A stretch of 64,000 bases of DNA from Frisingicoccus caecimuris (lineage in GTDB: Bacteria > Bacillota > Clostridia > Lachnospirales > Lachnospiraceae): positions 1 through 64,000 of the forward strand of contig NZ_SLXA01000008.1 in the NCBI RefSeq assembly GCF_004340975.1. The letters are read 5' to 3'. The notes under the pieces were generated by a model that saw nothing but the letters and a program-made list of their open reading frames with translations, was not told the origin of the DNA and made no database searches. The position numbers and the translations under genes are program-made. Positions 23,448 to 33,076 of the stretch are shown here, one piece after another; within the stretch, counting starts at the first letter, position 1, and every line of letters starts with the position of its first letter.

Positions 23448-25943
23448 TTATAATGTTACCTGAACTTTTTTCAGATGCCAGATATCTCTGACATATTCCT
23501 CAATCGTTCTGTCCGATGTAAACTTGCCGGAATTGGCTGTATTGAGCATTGCCATCTTCGCCCAACGCGCTTTATCCTGGTAAGCTTTATTTACCCGTTC
23601 CCGGGCTTCCGCATAAGAACGGAAATCTTTCAGTATAAAATACTGGTCTGCCCGACCATAAGAAGGCGCAAGGAAGGAATTGTAAATCTCCCGGAACATT
23701 TCCCGGTCACCGTGACTGAAGGTGCCATCCACCAACTGGTCGAGTATTCTGTGGATATCCGGGTCATTCCGGTAAATCTCTTCCGGATGATAACCGCCGT
23801 TCGCCTCATAAGCCATAACTTCCTCGGAGGACATGCCGAAAATGAAAGCATTTTCTGCACCGACTTCTTCAACGATTTCCACATTGGCACCATCCATTGT
23901 TCCCAACGTCACTGCACCATTTAACATGAACTTCATGTTGCCCGTACCGGAAGCTTCCTTACTTGCAGTAGAAATCTGCTCAGACACATCACTGGCAGCA
24001 AAGATAATTTCCGCATTGGAAACCCGATAATTTTCGATGAACACGACCTTAATCCGTCCGCGGATATCCGGATCGTTATTTACCACATCCGCTACGGAGT
24101 TGATCAGCTTAATGGTTTCTTTAGCCCGCTTATATCCGGCTGCTGCTTTTGCACCAAAAATAAATGTGGTCGGATAGAAATCCATCTGCGGATTCGCTTT
24201 CATCTGATTATACAAATACATAACATGCAAAATATTCAGTAACTGACGTTTATATTCATGCAGACGTTTTACCTGAACATCGTAAATAGAATTCGGGTCC
24301 ACATCGATATGATTATGCTCTTTAATATATTTAGCCAGACGAAGTTTATTTTTATATTTAATATCCATAAATTCCTGCTGTGCTTTTGTGTCGTCCGCAT
24401 AAGCTTCCAGACCTTTGATCAACGGTAAATCCGTAATCCACTTATCGGTTCCGATTTTTTCTGTCACCCAGGAGGCCAGCAGCGGATTGCCATGAAGCAG
24501 GAAACGTCTCTGAGTAATACCATTTGTTTTGTTATTGAATTTTTCAGGCATCATCTCATAGAAATCTCTCAGTTCACGCTTTTCAAGAATCTCTGTATGC
24601 AGGCGGGCTACACCATTGACAGAAAAGCCTGCCACGATCGCCATATTCGCCATGCGGACCTGGCCCTCATAAAGAATCGCCATGCTTCGAATCTTATTAT
24701 ACTGATTCGGATAACGTTCCTCTACCTCGATGAGGAAGCGACGATTGATCTCCTGCACGATCTGATAAATTCTTGGAAGGAGACGCATAAATAAATCTAC
24801 CGGCCATTTTTCCAGAGCTTCTGCCATGATCGTATGGTTTGTATAAGCGCAGCATTTTGTTGTAATATCCCATGCTTCATCCCATTCCATACCTTCCTCA
24901 TCAAGAAGGATACGCATTAATTCCGGCACGGTGACCGTCGGATGGGTATCGTTCAACTGGAAACATACTTTTTCCGGCAGTTTATGCAGGTCTGAATGGG
25001 TTTCTTTATATTTTCTGATGGCCTGCTGAACACTGGCAGATACGAAGAAATACTGCTGTTTCAATCGAAGTTCTTTGCCACTGTAATGGTTATCGTTTGG
25101 ATAAAGCACGTCAACAATGTTTTTCGCCAGATTCTCCTGCTCTACCGCCTGAAGATAATCGCCTTTATCAAAGGATGCCAGGTTAAATTCCTGAATGGGC
25201 TGTGCATCCCAGATTCGCAGTACATTGACCACATTATTGCCGTAACCGACAACCGGAATATCGTATGGTACGGCATTGACTGCCTGATATCCGTCATGGA
25301 TAAAACGGTTTCTCTGACGTTCCGCATCCCACTCAATCCGGACATAACCGCCGAATTTAACCGTCTGAGTATATTCCGGACGCTTAATCTCAAATGGATT
25401 TCCGTTTTCCAGCCAGTTATCCGGCACTTCCACCTGATATCCGTCATGAATTTCCTGCTTGAACATGCCGTATTTATAACGGATACCACAGCCGTACACC
25501 GGATAGTTCAATGTGGATAAGGACTCGATGAAACAGGCCGCCAGACGTCCCAGGCCGCCATTGCCCAGAGCGGCGTCCGGCTCCTGGTCCTCGATAACAT
25601 TGATATCCAGTCCAAGTTCCTCAAGGACCTCTGCCACTTCATCATAGCAGCACAGATTGATGAGATTGTTGCCAAGGGCCCGGCCCATCAAAAACTCCAT
25701 GGACAAGTAATACACATATTTTGCATCCTGTTCCTTATAGGCTTTCTGCGTTGCAAGCCACCGGTCAATGATCAGGTCCTTTACTTCAAAAGCCACTGCC
25801 TGAAAAATTTCCTGTTGACTTGCTGTCTCCATCGTCTTACGGAACAGAGATTTTAAATTATCTAACACATTTTTCTTAAAAACTTCTTTGTCAAAACCAA
25901 TTGCTGTCGGGTTCTTTACTACTGTTTCTGTATTCGTTTCCAA
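23448..25943 (-). CDS. glgP: Glycogen/alpha-glucan phosphorylase
   Basis: About 831 residues. Family landmarks are VYYLSMEFLMGRALGNNLIN, NGGLGRLAACFIESL, the nucleotide/phosphate region and the PLP-lysine motif EASGTGNMKFMLNGA (about 665), followed by GTMDGANVEIVEEVG. It releases glucose-1-phosphate from glycogen or maltodextrin. The start is best placed at a TTG (25943): GGAGG lies eight bases upstream, whereas the ATG at 25958 has its codons inside that site. It is a single gene 27 bases after ileS on the same strand. No other glycogen gene is in view. Confidence 0.95.
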   Translation of the reverse strand: METNTETVVKNPTAIGFDKEVFKKNVLDNLKSLFRKTMETASQQEIFQAVAFEVKDLIIDRWLATQKAYKEQDAKYVYYLSMEFLMGRALGNNLINLCCYDEVAEVLEELGLDINVIEDQEPDAALGNGGLGRLAACFIESLSTLNYPVYGCGIRYKYGMFKQEIHDGYQVEVPDNWLENGNPFEIKRPEYTQTVKFGGYVRIEWDAERQRNRFIHDGYQAVNAVPYDIPVVGYGNNVVNVLRIWDAQPIQEFNLASFDKGDYLQAVEQENLAKNIVDVLYPNDNHYSGKELRLKQQYFFVSASVQQAIRKYKETHSDLHKLPEKVCFQLNDTHPTVTVPELMRILLDEEGMEWDEAWDITTKCCAYTNHTIMAEALEKWPVDLFMRLLPRIYQIVQEINRRFLIEVEERYPNQYNKIRSMAILYEGQVRMANMAIVAGFSVNGVARLHTEILEKRELRDFYEMMPEKFNNKTNGITQRRFLLHGNPLLASWVTEKIGTDKWITDLPLIKGLEAYADDTKAQQEFMDIKYKNKLRLAKYIKEHNHIDVDPNSIYDVQVKRLHEYKRQLLNILHVMYLYNQMKANPQMDFYPTTFIFGAKAAAGYKRAKETIKLINSVADVVNNDPDIRGRIKVVFIENYRVSNAEIIFAASDVSEQISTASKEASGTGNMKFMLNGAVTLGTMDGANVEIVEEVGAENAFIFGMSSEEVMAYEANGGYHPEEIYRNDPDIHRILDQLVDGTFSHGDREMFREIYNSFLAPSYGRADQYFILKDFRSYAEARERVNKAYQDKARWAKMAMLNTANSGKFTSDRTIEEYVRDIWHLKKVQVTL

Positions 25944-25970
25944 TAAGATTCCCTCCATTATCCTGTATTT

Positions 25971-28900
25971 TCAGGCTTTCTTAACACCCAGTGTTACTGT
26001 CTCACCATTAATATTCCATTCTTTTACATAACCATCTGTGCTTCCGAAAGCGACTGCTTCAGCAAGGACATCTTTCTTCACGCTGTCCGCATTCTTTTCT
26101 GTAATAGCTTTCAGCTTTTCATTACCTTCCATAGAAAGAACAATGTGGTCTGTGACCTCGAAATCAGCTTCTTTACGCATTGTCTGAACCTTGGAGATAA
26201 TCTCACGCACGAAACCTTCTTCAATCAGTTCCTCCGTCAGCTGAGTGTCCAGAACAACCGTAACATTTTTGTCTGTTACAGATACATAGCCTTCCGTCTG
26301 AGCAGAGTCAATTAACAAATCCTCTTCCAGAAGTACAACACTCTCCCCATTGACCTCAAAGGTAAGCTGTCCGTTTTCTTTCAGTTCTGCCATCGCCTTA
26401 TTGCCGTCCACACTGCTCAGATACTGTTTGATGCCGCCAAGAAGTTTTCCATATTTCGGACCAACGGTACGAAGCTGAGGCTTAAATGTATAAGATGTAA
26501 AAGCGCTCACATCCTGGGCAAAAGCCATCTTCTTTACATTCAGCTCATCTTCCACGATTTCCTGATAGAATTCCGGAAGCTCAAAATCCGCTTTGACATA
26601 CATCTGACCGATTGGCTGACGGTTTTTAATGTTGGCTGTGTTACGGCAGGCACGGCCAGCCACAACAATCTGAAGTACCAGATCCATATTGGCTTCCAGT
26701 TCGTGATCGATAAAATCTTCGTTTTCTTGCGGGAAATCACACAAATGAATACTTTCGGGAGCTGTCTTATCCACACTGCGAACCAGGTTCTGATAAATAT
26801 CTTCAGACATAAACGGAATCATCGGTGCAGCCACCTTAACCACCGTAACAAGTGCTGTATACAATGTCATGTAGGCATTGATCTTATCCTGCGGCATACC
26901 CTTTGCCCAGAACCGCTCACGGCTCCGGCGAACATACCAGTTACTCATATCATCCACAAATTCCTGAAGTGCACGTCCTGCATCCGGAATCCGGTAATTT
27001 CCAAGATCATCATCCACTTCTTTAATCAGTGTATTCAGTTTGGACAGAAGCCATTTATCCATAACAGATAATTTTTCATAGTCCAATGTATATTCTGTAG
27101 CATCAAACTTATCAATATTCGCATACAGGACAAAAAATGCGTAAGTATTCCACAATGTACCCATGAATTTACGCTGTCCTTCCACAACCGCTTTTCCATG
27201 GAAACGGTTTGGCAGCCATGGTGCGGAATTTACATAGAAATACCAGCGAATCGCATCAGCCCCATAGGTCTCCAATGCTTCGAACGGATCTACCGCATTT
27301 CCCTTGGACTTACTCATCTTCTGGCCATTTTCATCCTGAACATGTCCGAGAACGATAACATTTTTATACGGCGCTTCATTGAAAAGCAACGTCGAGATCG
27401 CCAGCAGAGAATAAAACCATCCACGGGTCTGGTCTACCGCTTCGGAAATGAAATCCGCCGGGAACTGGGCCTTGAACACATCCTCATTTTCAAATGGATA
27501 GTGATGCTGTGCAAATGGCATGGAACCGGAATCAAACCAGCAGTCGATCACTTCCGGTACACGTTTCATCGGTTTTCCGCACTTTGGACAGGTAATGGTA
27601 ATCTCATCGATATACGGACGGTGGAATTCTACGGTTTTCGCTGCTTCATTGCCACTCATCTCGAAAAGTTCCTGACGACTTCCAATGGAATGTTGATGGC
27701 CGCATTCACATTCCCAGATATTTAATGGAGTTCCCCAGTAACGGTTACGACTGATCCCCCAGTCCTGAACATTTTCAAGCCAGTCACCGAAACGGCCTTT
27801 GCCGATACTCTGCGGAATCCAGTTGATCGTATTATTATTGCGGATCAAATCATCTTTCACTGCCGTCATCTTGATAAACCAGGATTCTCTTGCATAATAG
27901 ATCAGCGGAGTATCACAGCGCCAGCAATGCGGATAGCTGTGTTCAAACTTCGGTGCGTCGAAAAGAAGTCCACGGCTTTTCAGATCTTCAAGTACCAGTG
28001 GGTCTGCTTTCTTTACAAATTTTCCTGCAAATGGCGTATCCTCTGTCATGTTACCTTTGGCATCAACAAGCTGTACAAACGGCATGTCATACTTACGGCC
28101 AACACGGGCGTCATCTTCACCGAAAGCCGGAGCCTGATGCACAACACCTGTACCGTCGGTCAATGTAACGTATTCATCACACAGTACATAGAAGGCTTTT
28201 TTATGCTGTTTTTCAGCAATTTTTGCCGCTGCCTCATAAAGCGGTTCATATTCTTTATATTCGAGAGCTTTACCTTTGAAAGTTTCCAGAACTTCATAAG
28301 CCGGAGCATCTTCTGTTTTTAATTTGCCAAGCACTGTATCCAGCAGCGCTTCTGCCATATAATAAGTATAGCCGTCAGCAGCTTTGACCTTGGCATAGTC
28401 CTCATCCGCATTCACACAAAGAGCCACGTTGGAAGGCAATGTCCAAGGGGTTGTTGTCCATGCCAGAATATAGGCATCTTCACCGACAACTTTGAAACGC
28501 ACGATTGCCGAACGTTCCTTAACGTCCTTATAGCCCTGAGCCACTTCCTGAGCAGACAACGGAGTCCCACAGCGCGGGCAGTAAGGAACAACCTTAAAGC
28601 CCTTGTACAGCAGGCCTTTTTCCCATATCTGTTTCAGTGCCCACCATTCAGATTCGATGTAATCGTCATGATAGGTAACATAAGGGTGCTCCATGTCGGC
28701 CCAGAAACCTACAGTGCCGGAAAAGTCCTCCCACATGCCTTTGTATTTCCACACGCTTTCTTTGCATTTATCGATAAATGGAATCAGACCATATTCCTCA
28801 ATCTGCTCTTTTCCATCCAGACCGAGCATCTTTTCAACTTCCAGTTCCACAGGCAGACCATGGGTATCCCATCCGGCCTTTCTTGGCACCTGATAGCCCT

Positions 28901-29126
28901 TCATCGTCTTATAACGCGGAATCATATCTTTAATGACACGGGTCAGCACGTGACCAATATGGGGTTTTCCATTAGCCGTCGGCGGTCCATCGTAAAACGT
29001 ATATTCCGGAGCATTCTTCCGGGATTCGATACTCTTTTTGAAAATGTCATTTTCCTGCCAGAATTTTTCTACTTTCTTTTCTCTTTCCACAAAATTCATA
29101 TTCGTAGAAACTTTTTCGTACACCAT
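25971..29126 (-). CDS. ileS: Isoleucyl-tRNA synthetase, IleS2-like
   Basis: 1051 residues. Class I motifs HIGH (in DGPPTANGKPHIGHVLTR) and KMSKSKGN are present, with an editing domain containing GWDTHGLPVE upstream and TTPWTLPSNVA. The length and the DGPPTANGKPHIGH form fit the second bacterial IleRS class (IleS2), related to eukaryotic enzymes and often mupirocin tolerant; this is inference from resemblance. Expression is controlled by a T-box with Ile specifier upstream. Start follows AAGGAGG. Confidence 0.95.
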   Translation of the reverse strand: MVYEKVSTNMNFVEREKKVEKFWQENDIFKKSIESRKNAPEYTFYDGPPTANGKPHIGHVLTRVIKDMIPRYKTMKGYQVPRKAGWDTHGLPVELEVEKMLGLDGKEQIEEYGLIPFIDKCKESVWKYKGMWEDFSGTVGFWADMEHPYVTYHDDYIESEWWALKQIWEKGLLYKGFKVVPYCPRCGTPLSAQEVAQGYKDVKERSAIVRFKVVGEDAYILAWTTTPWTLPSNVALCVNADEDYAKVKAADGYTYYMAEALLDTVLGKLKTEDAPAYEVLETFKGKALEYKEYEPLYEAAAKIAEKQHKKAFYVLCDEYVTLTDGTGVVHQAPAFGEDDARVGRKYDMPFVQLVDAKGNMTEDTPFAGKFVKKADPLVLEDLKSRGLLFDAPKFEHSYPHCWRCDTPLIYYARESWFIKMTAVKDDLIRNNNTINWIPQSIGKGRFGDWLENVQDWGISRNRYWGTPLNIWECECGHQHSIGSRQELFEMSGNEAAKTVEFHRPYIDEITITCPKCGKPMKRVPEVIDCWFDSGSMPFAQHHYPFENEDVFKAQFPADFISEAVDQTRGWFYSLLAISTLLFNEAPYKNVIVLGHVQDENGQKMSKSKGNAVDPFEALETYGADAIRWYFYVNSAPWLPNRFHGKAVVEGQRKFMGTLWNTYAFFVLYANIDKFDATEYTLDYEKLSVMDKWLLSKLNTLIKEVDDDLGNYRIPDAGRALQEFVDDMSNWYVRRSRERFWAKGMPQDKINAYMTLYTALVTVVKVAAPMIPFMSEDIYQNLVRSVDKTAPESIHLCDFPQENEDFIDHELEANMDLVLQIVVAGRACRNTANIKNRQPIGQMYVKADFELPEFYQEIVEDELNVKKMAFAQDVSAFTSYTFKPQLRTVGPKYGKLLGGIKQYLSSVDGNKAMAELKENGQLTFEVNGESVVLLEEDLLIDSAQTEGYVSVTDKNVTVVLDTQLTEELIEEGFVREIISKVQTMRKEADFEVTDHIVLSMEGNEKLKAITEKNADSVKKDVLAEAVAFGSTDGYVKEWNINGETVTLGVKKA

Positions 29127-29159
29127 AATTCCTCCTTTTATATTCCTTCAGTTCGCAAG

Positions 29160-29414
29160 TACTCATAGCAAAGGGCTTCCATCCGCAAAGGATGAAAGCC
29201 CTGAAAAAACTATCATTATACCACCTGTGCAACATACCCTTCATATGTCCTCCCGATAACGGCGGGATACCGTCTCCCCTACAGGCCTTTGAGACTTTCA
29301 GTTTGCAACTCCGGAGTGATCTTCGACTTTATACTACTGATATCCGGCTTCCACCATCCCGGACTCTCTGGGAAACTTCCTATAAAGTTACTGTCTCCAT
29401 CTTCGTTTTTTGCA
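29160..29414 (-). promoter_or_regulatory. T-box leader with isoleucine specifier for ileS
   Basis: On the minus strand: S-turn-type GACAGTAAC, distal loop AGAGAGTCCGGGATGGTGGA, specifier codon ATC (29318-29320) followed by purine A in GAAGATCACTC, and the antiterminator element CAGGTGGTATAATG. A terminator stem GGGCTTTCATCC (29190-29201)/GGATGGAAGCCC (29173-29184) follows, then TTTGCT. Uncharged tRNA-Ile should stabilise the antiterminator and allow ileS transcription. A promoter lies just upstream. Confidence 0.92.
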
Positions 29415-29420
29415 CTCTAT

Positions 29421-29449
29421 ATCATATTATATATTTTTTCTACTGTCAA
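29421..29449 (-). promoter_or_regulatory. Promoter of the T-box-ileS transcript
   Basis: TTGACA (29444-29449), a 17-base spacer and TATGAT (29421-29426) on the minus strand; predicted start near 29414. Confidence 0.8.
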
Positions 29450-29582
29450 CTCTTCAATTTTAATTCCTTAGATTTTCTTTCGTAAATCTTAAATTTTCCC
29501 TTTTAGCAGTATTTTCCACTGATGCTGTGGGATTTATGGTATAATGGTTATATTGTATACACTTTTTATTGGAGGAAAAAAC

Positions 29583-30809
29583 ATGACTAAAAAGAAAAAG
29601 ATTATCTTTGTTTCGGCCGGTGCAGCAATTGTTCTGGTTCTTCTCATCGGCATCTGGTTTTTGGTTTTCAGGAAATCTTCATCCCCTGCCGACGGTGTGG
29701 TTGCTTATACGACTCCGGTGTCCATGCTGACCAACACATCCATCGGTACGGTAAACCGCTATGCCGGTGTTGTTGAGCCTCAGAAGACCATCAAAATCCA
29801 AAAGGCCTCTGATAAAAATGTTAAGGAGGTTTTCGTGAAGGAGGGCGATACGGTAACCAAAGGCGCACCGCTTTTTTCTTACGATACGGATGAAATTCAA
29901 ATGAAGTTAAGCGAAGCCGAACTGGAGCTGGAACGAATCACCACAGAAATTTCCACCCTCTATAACCAGATTGAAACGCTTCAGAATGAAAAGGCCAAAG
30001 CCCCGGAAAGTGAAGCATTTTCCTATACGACTCAGATCCTGACTGCCCAAAACGATGTGAAACGAGCCGAGTATAATCAGAAGAGCAAAGGTGTTGAAAT
30101 TGAGCAGATTCGCAAATCCCTGGAAAATTCCACGATCACCAGCGAAATTGACGGAGTTGTAAAATCTATCAACGACGGTTCTCAGGCATCCTACGGATAT
30201 GACAATGATACTTCCTATATGACCATTCTTTCGAATAATGAATATCGCATTAAAGGAACGATCAATGAACAGAATATGTATGCCATCTCCACAGGACAGG
30301 AAATGCTCGTTCATTCAAGAATCGATGAAAATCTCACCTGGCGGGGCACAGTGACTGAGATAGACACGGAAAATCCGGTCAGCAGCCAGAACAATATGTA
30401 TTCATCCGGCAGTGACACGAACACGTCCTCCTCTTCCTATAATTTTTATGTGGAACTGAACGACGAGGCAGCCCTCATGCTCGGACAGCATGTGTTTATG
30501 GAGCCGGACTTTGGGCAGGCCGGGGCCAAAGAAGATCTGTGGCTTCCGGCTTACTACCTGATCATTGACGGAAACGACGCCTATGTATGGGTCTGCGGAA
30601 AGAATGACAAACTGGAAAAACGTCAGATAACTACTGGCGAACATGACGAAGAGATGGACGAATACGAAATCACTTCAGGGCTCACACCGGAAGATGCCAT
30701 CGCTTTTCCAGAAGATACACTGACTGAAGGTATGCCATGTGTCAATGCCGGCTCTCAGGAAGACTCCGATATGGGTATTTCCGACAATATGGAGGGAATG
30801 GTTGAATGA
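29583..30809 (+). CDS. HlyD/MacA-type adaptor protein 1 of an ABC exporter
   Basis: About 408 residues. A membrane anchor (about 6-27) is followed by a lipoyl/barrel half-motif (VKEVFVKEGDTVTKGAPLFSYD), a coiled-coil hairpin (about 110-185), the second lipoyl half (TITSEIDGVVKSINDG) and a beta-barrel domain. The C terminus is acidic with repeated Gly-Ser-Asp. Start follows TTGGAGG. A TATAAT lies at 29540-29545 upstream. It ends in a 4-base overlap with the ATPase gene. Adaptor 1 of a four-gene MacAB-like unit. Confidence 0.9.
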   Translation: MTKKKKIIFVSAGAAIVLVLLIGIWFLVFRKSSSPADGVVAYTTPVSMLTNTSIGTVNRYAGVVEPQKTIKIQKASDKNVKEVFVKEGDTVTKGAPLFSYDTDEIQMKLSEAELELERITTEISTLYNQIETLQNEKAKAPESEAFSYTTQILTAQNDVKRAEYNQKSKGVEIEQIRKSLENSTITSEIDGVVKSINDGSQASYGYDNDTSYMTILSNNEYRIKGTINEQNMYAISTGQEMLVHSRIDENLTWRGTVTEIDTENPVSSQNNMYSSGSDTNTSSSSYNFYVELNDEAALMLGQHVFMEPDFGQAGAKEDLWLPAYYLIIDGNDAYVWVCGKNDKLEKRQITTGEHDEEMDEYEITSGLTPEDAIAFPEDTLTEGMPCVNAGSQEDSDMGISDNMEGMVE

Positions 30810-31513
30810 TACTTGAATTAGAACATGTTTATAAGGATTATATACAGGGTAAGATGTCCGTCCATATTCTGAAAGATATTTCCCTTTCTGTTGAAGAAGG
30901 TGAATATCTGGCGATCATGGGTCCTTCTGGTTCCGGCAAGACAACTCTGATGAATATCATTGGCTGTCTGGACAAGCCAACATCCGGTTCTTATCATCTG
31001 AACGGAAAAGATGTGCTGACCTATTCGGATAATGAACTCTCCGACACCCGGCTATACAATATCGGCTTTGTATTCCAGAGTTTCCATCTGCTTCCGAAAC
31101 AGACAGCTCTGGAAAATGTCTACCTGCCGCTGATTTATGCCGGTATCTCCAAGAAGGAACGCATTGAACGGGCTACTGAGGCCCTGGAAAGAGTCGGTCT
31201 TGGCGACCGCCTTCATTTTAAACCGACACAGCTTTCCGGCGGACAACAGCAACGTGTGGCTATCGCCAGAGCCATCGTCAATCATCCGACGATTCTCCTC
31301 GCCGACGAGCCCACAGGTGCACTGGACAGCAGCTCCGGTGAACAGGTCATGGAGCTCTTCCAGAAGCTCAATGATGAAGGTATTACGATCATTATGATCA
31401 CTCACGATGCGGAGATTGCCTCCCATGCCAAACGCCAGGCAATCATCCGTGATGGTATTCTCACAGGGAGGGAGGCTCTGGCTTATGAAAAAACCACTGA
31501 TTCTGACAATTAG
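30806..31513 (+). CDS. ABC transporter ATP-binding protein, MacB type
   Basis: 235 residues. Walker A GPSGSGKTTLMN, Q-loop, signature LSGGQQQRVAIARAIV, Walker B ILLADEPTGALD and H-loop MITHD are complete. Closest in plan to the LolD/MacB/YknY family of ATPases that work with FtsX-type permeases by mechanotransmission. The ATG overlaps the adaptor stop (ATGA). The 3' end overlaps the second adaptor gene by 29 bases. Confidence 0.95.
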   Translation: MILELEHVYKDYIQGKMSVHILKDISLSVEEGEYLAIMGPSGSGKTTLMNIIGCLDKPTSGSYHLNGKDVLTYSDNELSDTRLYNIGFVFQSFHLLPKQTALENVYLPLIYAGISKKERIERATEALERVGLGDRLHFKPTQLSGGQQQRVAIARAIVNHPTILLADEPTGALDSSSGEQVMELFQKLNDEGITIIMITHDAEIASHAKRQAIIRDGILTGREALAYEKTTDSDN

Positions 31514-33062
31514 TCTGGCCGCTGCTGTCGCTGTCATCAGTATCAACATCGGAGGCTATCGTATTTATAAGAATGCGAATACTCGGGTAGAAGTTTCTCC
31601 GGTCTCAGCCGTTTCCGTTCCAATGTGGGAAGATAATTCCTCTTACGGCATAGTGACCACGGACCTGACCCAGGATGTTTATATCACAGAAAATCAGGTC
31701 ATTCAGGAAATTCTCGTCAACGAAGGTGATACGGTTTCCGTCGGAACACCGCTGATGATCATGGATAACACGTTGGCAACTCTGGATTTGGAAATGCAGG
31801 CTCTTGCCATTGATAATATCGACCTGCAGATACAGGCTGCAAACCGGGACATCCATTTTCTTGAAACAGCCGCCATCGGCTACGGCACCCCTGGAAATTC
31901 GAATGGGGAGGGGCTTCCGGAGATTTCAAAAAAAGCTGATGAACATCAGCTGCTTTCATCCCCGGGTACGATTCCCGCAGACCCGGATGCGATCGTTTAT
32001 CGGCTGGACCGCCAGACGATTTTATTTTTAAAAGATGATACCCAGAATATCTATACCGTAAAATGCGCACCGGAAACCATTATTACTCCCGATTTTCTAT
32101 ACCGGATCAAAGGTCTGGATATGGACACCGGCCGTAAGATCGGTGAACCTCTGGTTGTATTTTTGCAGATCCCATCCATCGGAAAACGTATTTATCTGGA
32201 CGGCTATAATTTTGATATCCCGGAAGATTTTTATGAAATGACTCTGGAAGAATTTATGTATAACTACAACACTCAAATTTCCGATATCACTTCCGCTGGC
32301 GAAAGTGAAGTGAATCCATATGATGGAATTACCGCTGAAGAGCGTGACCGCCAATTGACAAAAAAGAAACATGAATTGACCACCTTAAATATTGACCGGA
32401 AAGAAGCCGTTCTCAAATATGAAAAGATGCGCAAAGAAATCGCGGAGGGAACGATTCTGAGTACCGTCAACGGACAGATTAAATCGGTTGGCGATCCGAA
32501 CACAGGCGTTGATGCCAACACTCCGTTTATTTCAGTATCCAGTCAGGACGGATTCTATCTAAAGGGTACAGTCAATGAATTAAAACGGGAAGAAATCGCC
32601 GTAGGACAGCGTATTTCTGTCACTAATATGGAAACGGGCATGATGGCCGAAGCTGAGATTACGTCTATCTCCGACTATCCTGTATCCGATAATGCATCCT
32701 CCTACGGCACCAATCCGAATACGTCAAATTATCCCTTTACCGCTTTCTTAAGTGAAACCAGCGGATTTAAAAATAACCAGTCGGTCAGCATTAATATTTC
32801 TTCTGACGGAAGCGGCACTGATTCCAAGTTATATATTCCAAAAGCCTACGTCCGGGAAGATAACGGCGAGCACTATGTTTTTATTGCAGATGAAAAGGGG
32901 CGGCTGAAAAAACAGGTGATTGAAGCAGGAGCTGTCATGTACGGTTACTATCAGGAAATCAAAAGTGGTCTCACCACGGAAGATTTAATTGCATTTCCAT
33001 ATGGAAAAAATGTAAAAGAGGGAGTTAAAACTGAAGAAGTTGAATCTCCTTCCTATTATTAA
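31485..33062 (+). CDS. HlyD/MacA-type adaptor protein 2 of the same exporter
   Basis: About 525 residues, longer than adaptor 1. A membrane anchor (about 4-26) is followed by a lipoyl half (IQEILVNEGDTVSVGTPLMI), a coiled coil interrupted by an insert of about 110 residues (about 130-270, including FLQIPSIGKRIYLDGYNFDI), the second half (TILSTVNGQIKSVGDP) and barrel domains. The insert is unusual for MacA-like proteins. Start at 31485 with GGGAGGGAGG upstream, inside the ATPase gene. Two adaptors with one permease is not the simple MacAB plan. Confidence 0.85.
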   Translation: MKKPLILTISLAAAVAVISINIGGYRIYKNANTRVEVSPVSAVSVPMWEDNSSYGIVTTDLTQDVYITENQVIQEILVNEGDTVSVGTPLMIMDNTLATLDLEMQALAIDNIDLQIQAANRDIHFLETAAIGYGTPGNSNGEGLPEISKKADEHQLLSSPGTIPADPDAIVYRLDRQTILFLKDDTQNIYTVKCAPETIITPDFLYRIKGLDMDTGRKIGEPLVVFLQIPSIGKRIYLDGYNFDIPEDFYEMTLEEFMYNYNTQISDITSAGESEVNPYDGITAEERDRQLTKKKHELTTLNIDRKEAVLKYEKMRKEIAEGTILSTVNGQIKSVGDPNTGVDANTPFISVSSQDGFYLKGTVNELKREEIAVGQRISVTNMETGMMAEAEITSISDYPVSDNASSYGTNPNTSNYPFTAFLSETSGFKNNQSVSINISSDGSGTDSKLYIPKAYVREDNGEHYVFIADEKGRLKKQVIEAGAVMYGYYQEIKSGLTTEDLIAFPYGKNVKEGVKTEEVESPSYY

Positions 33063-33076
33063 AGGAGGATTCCCAT

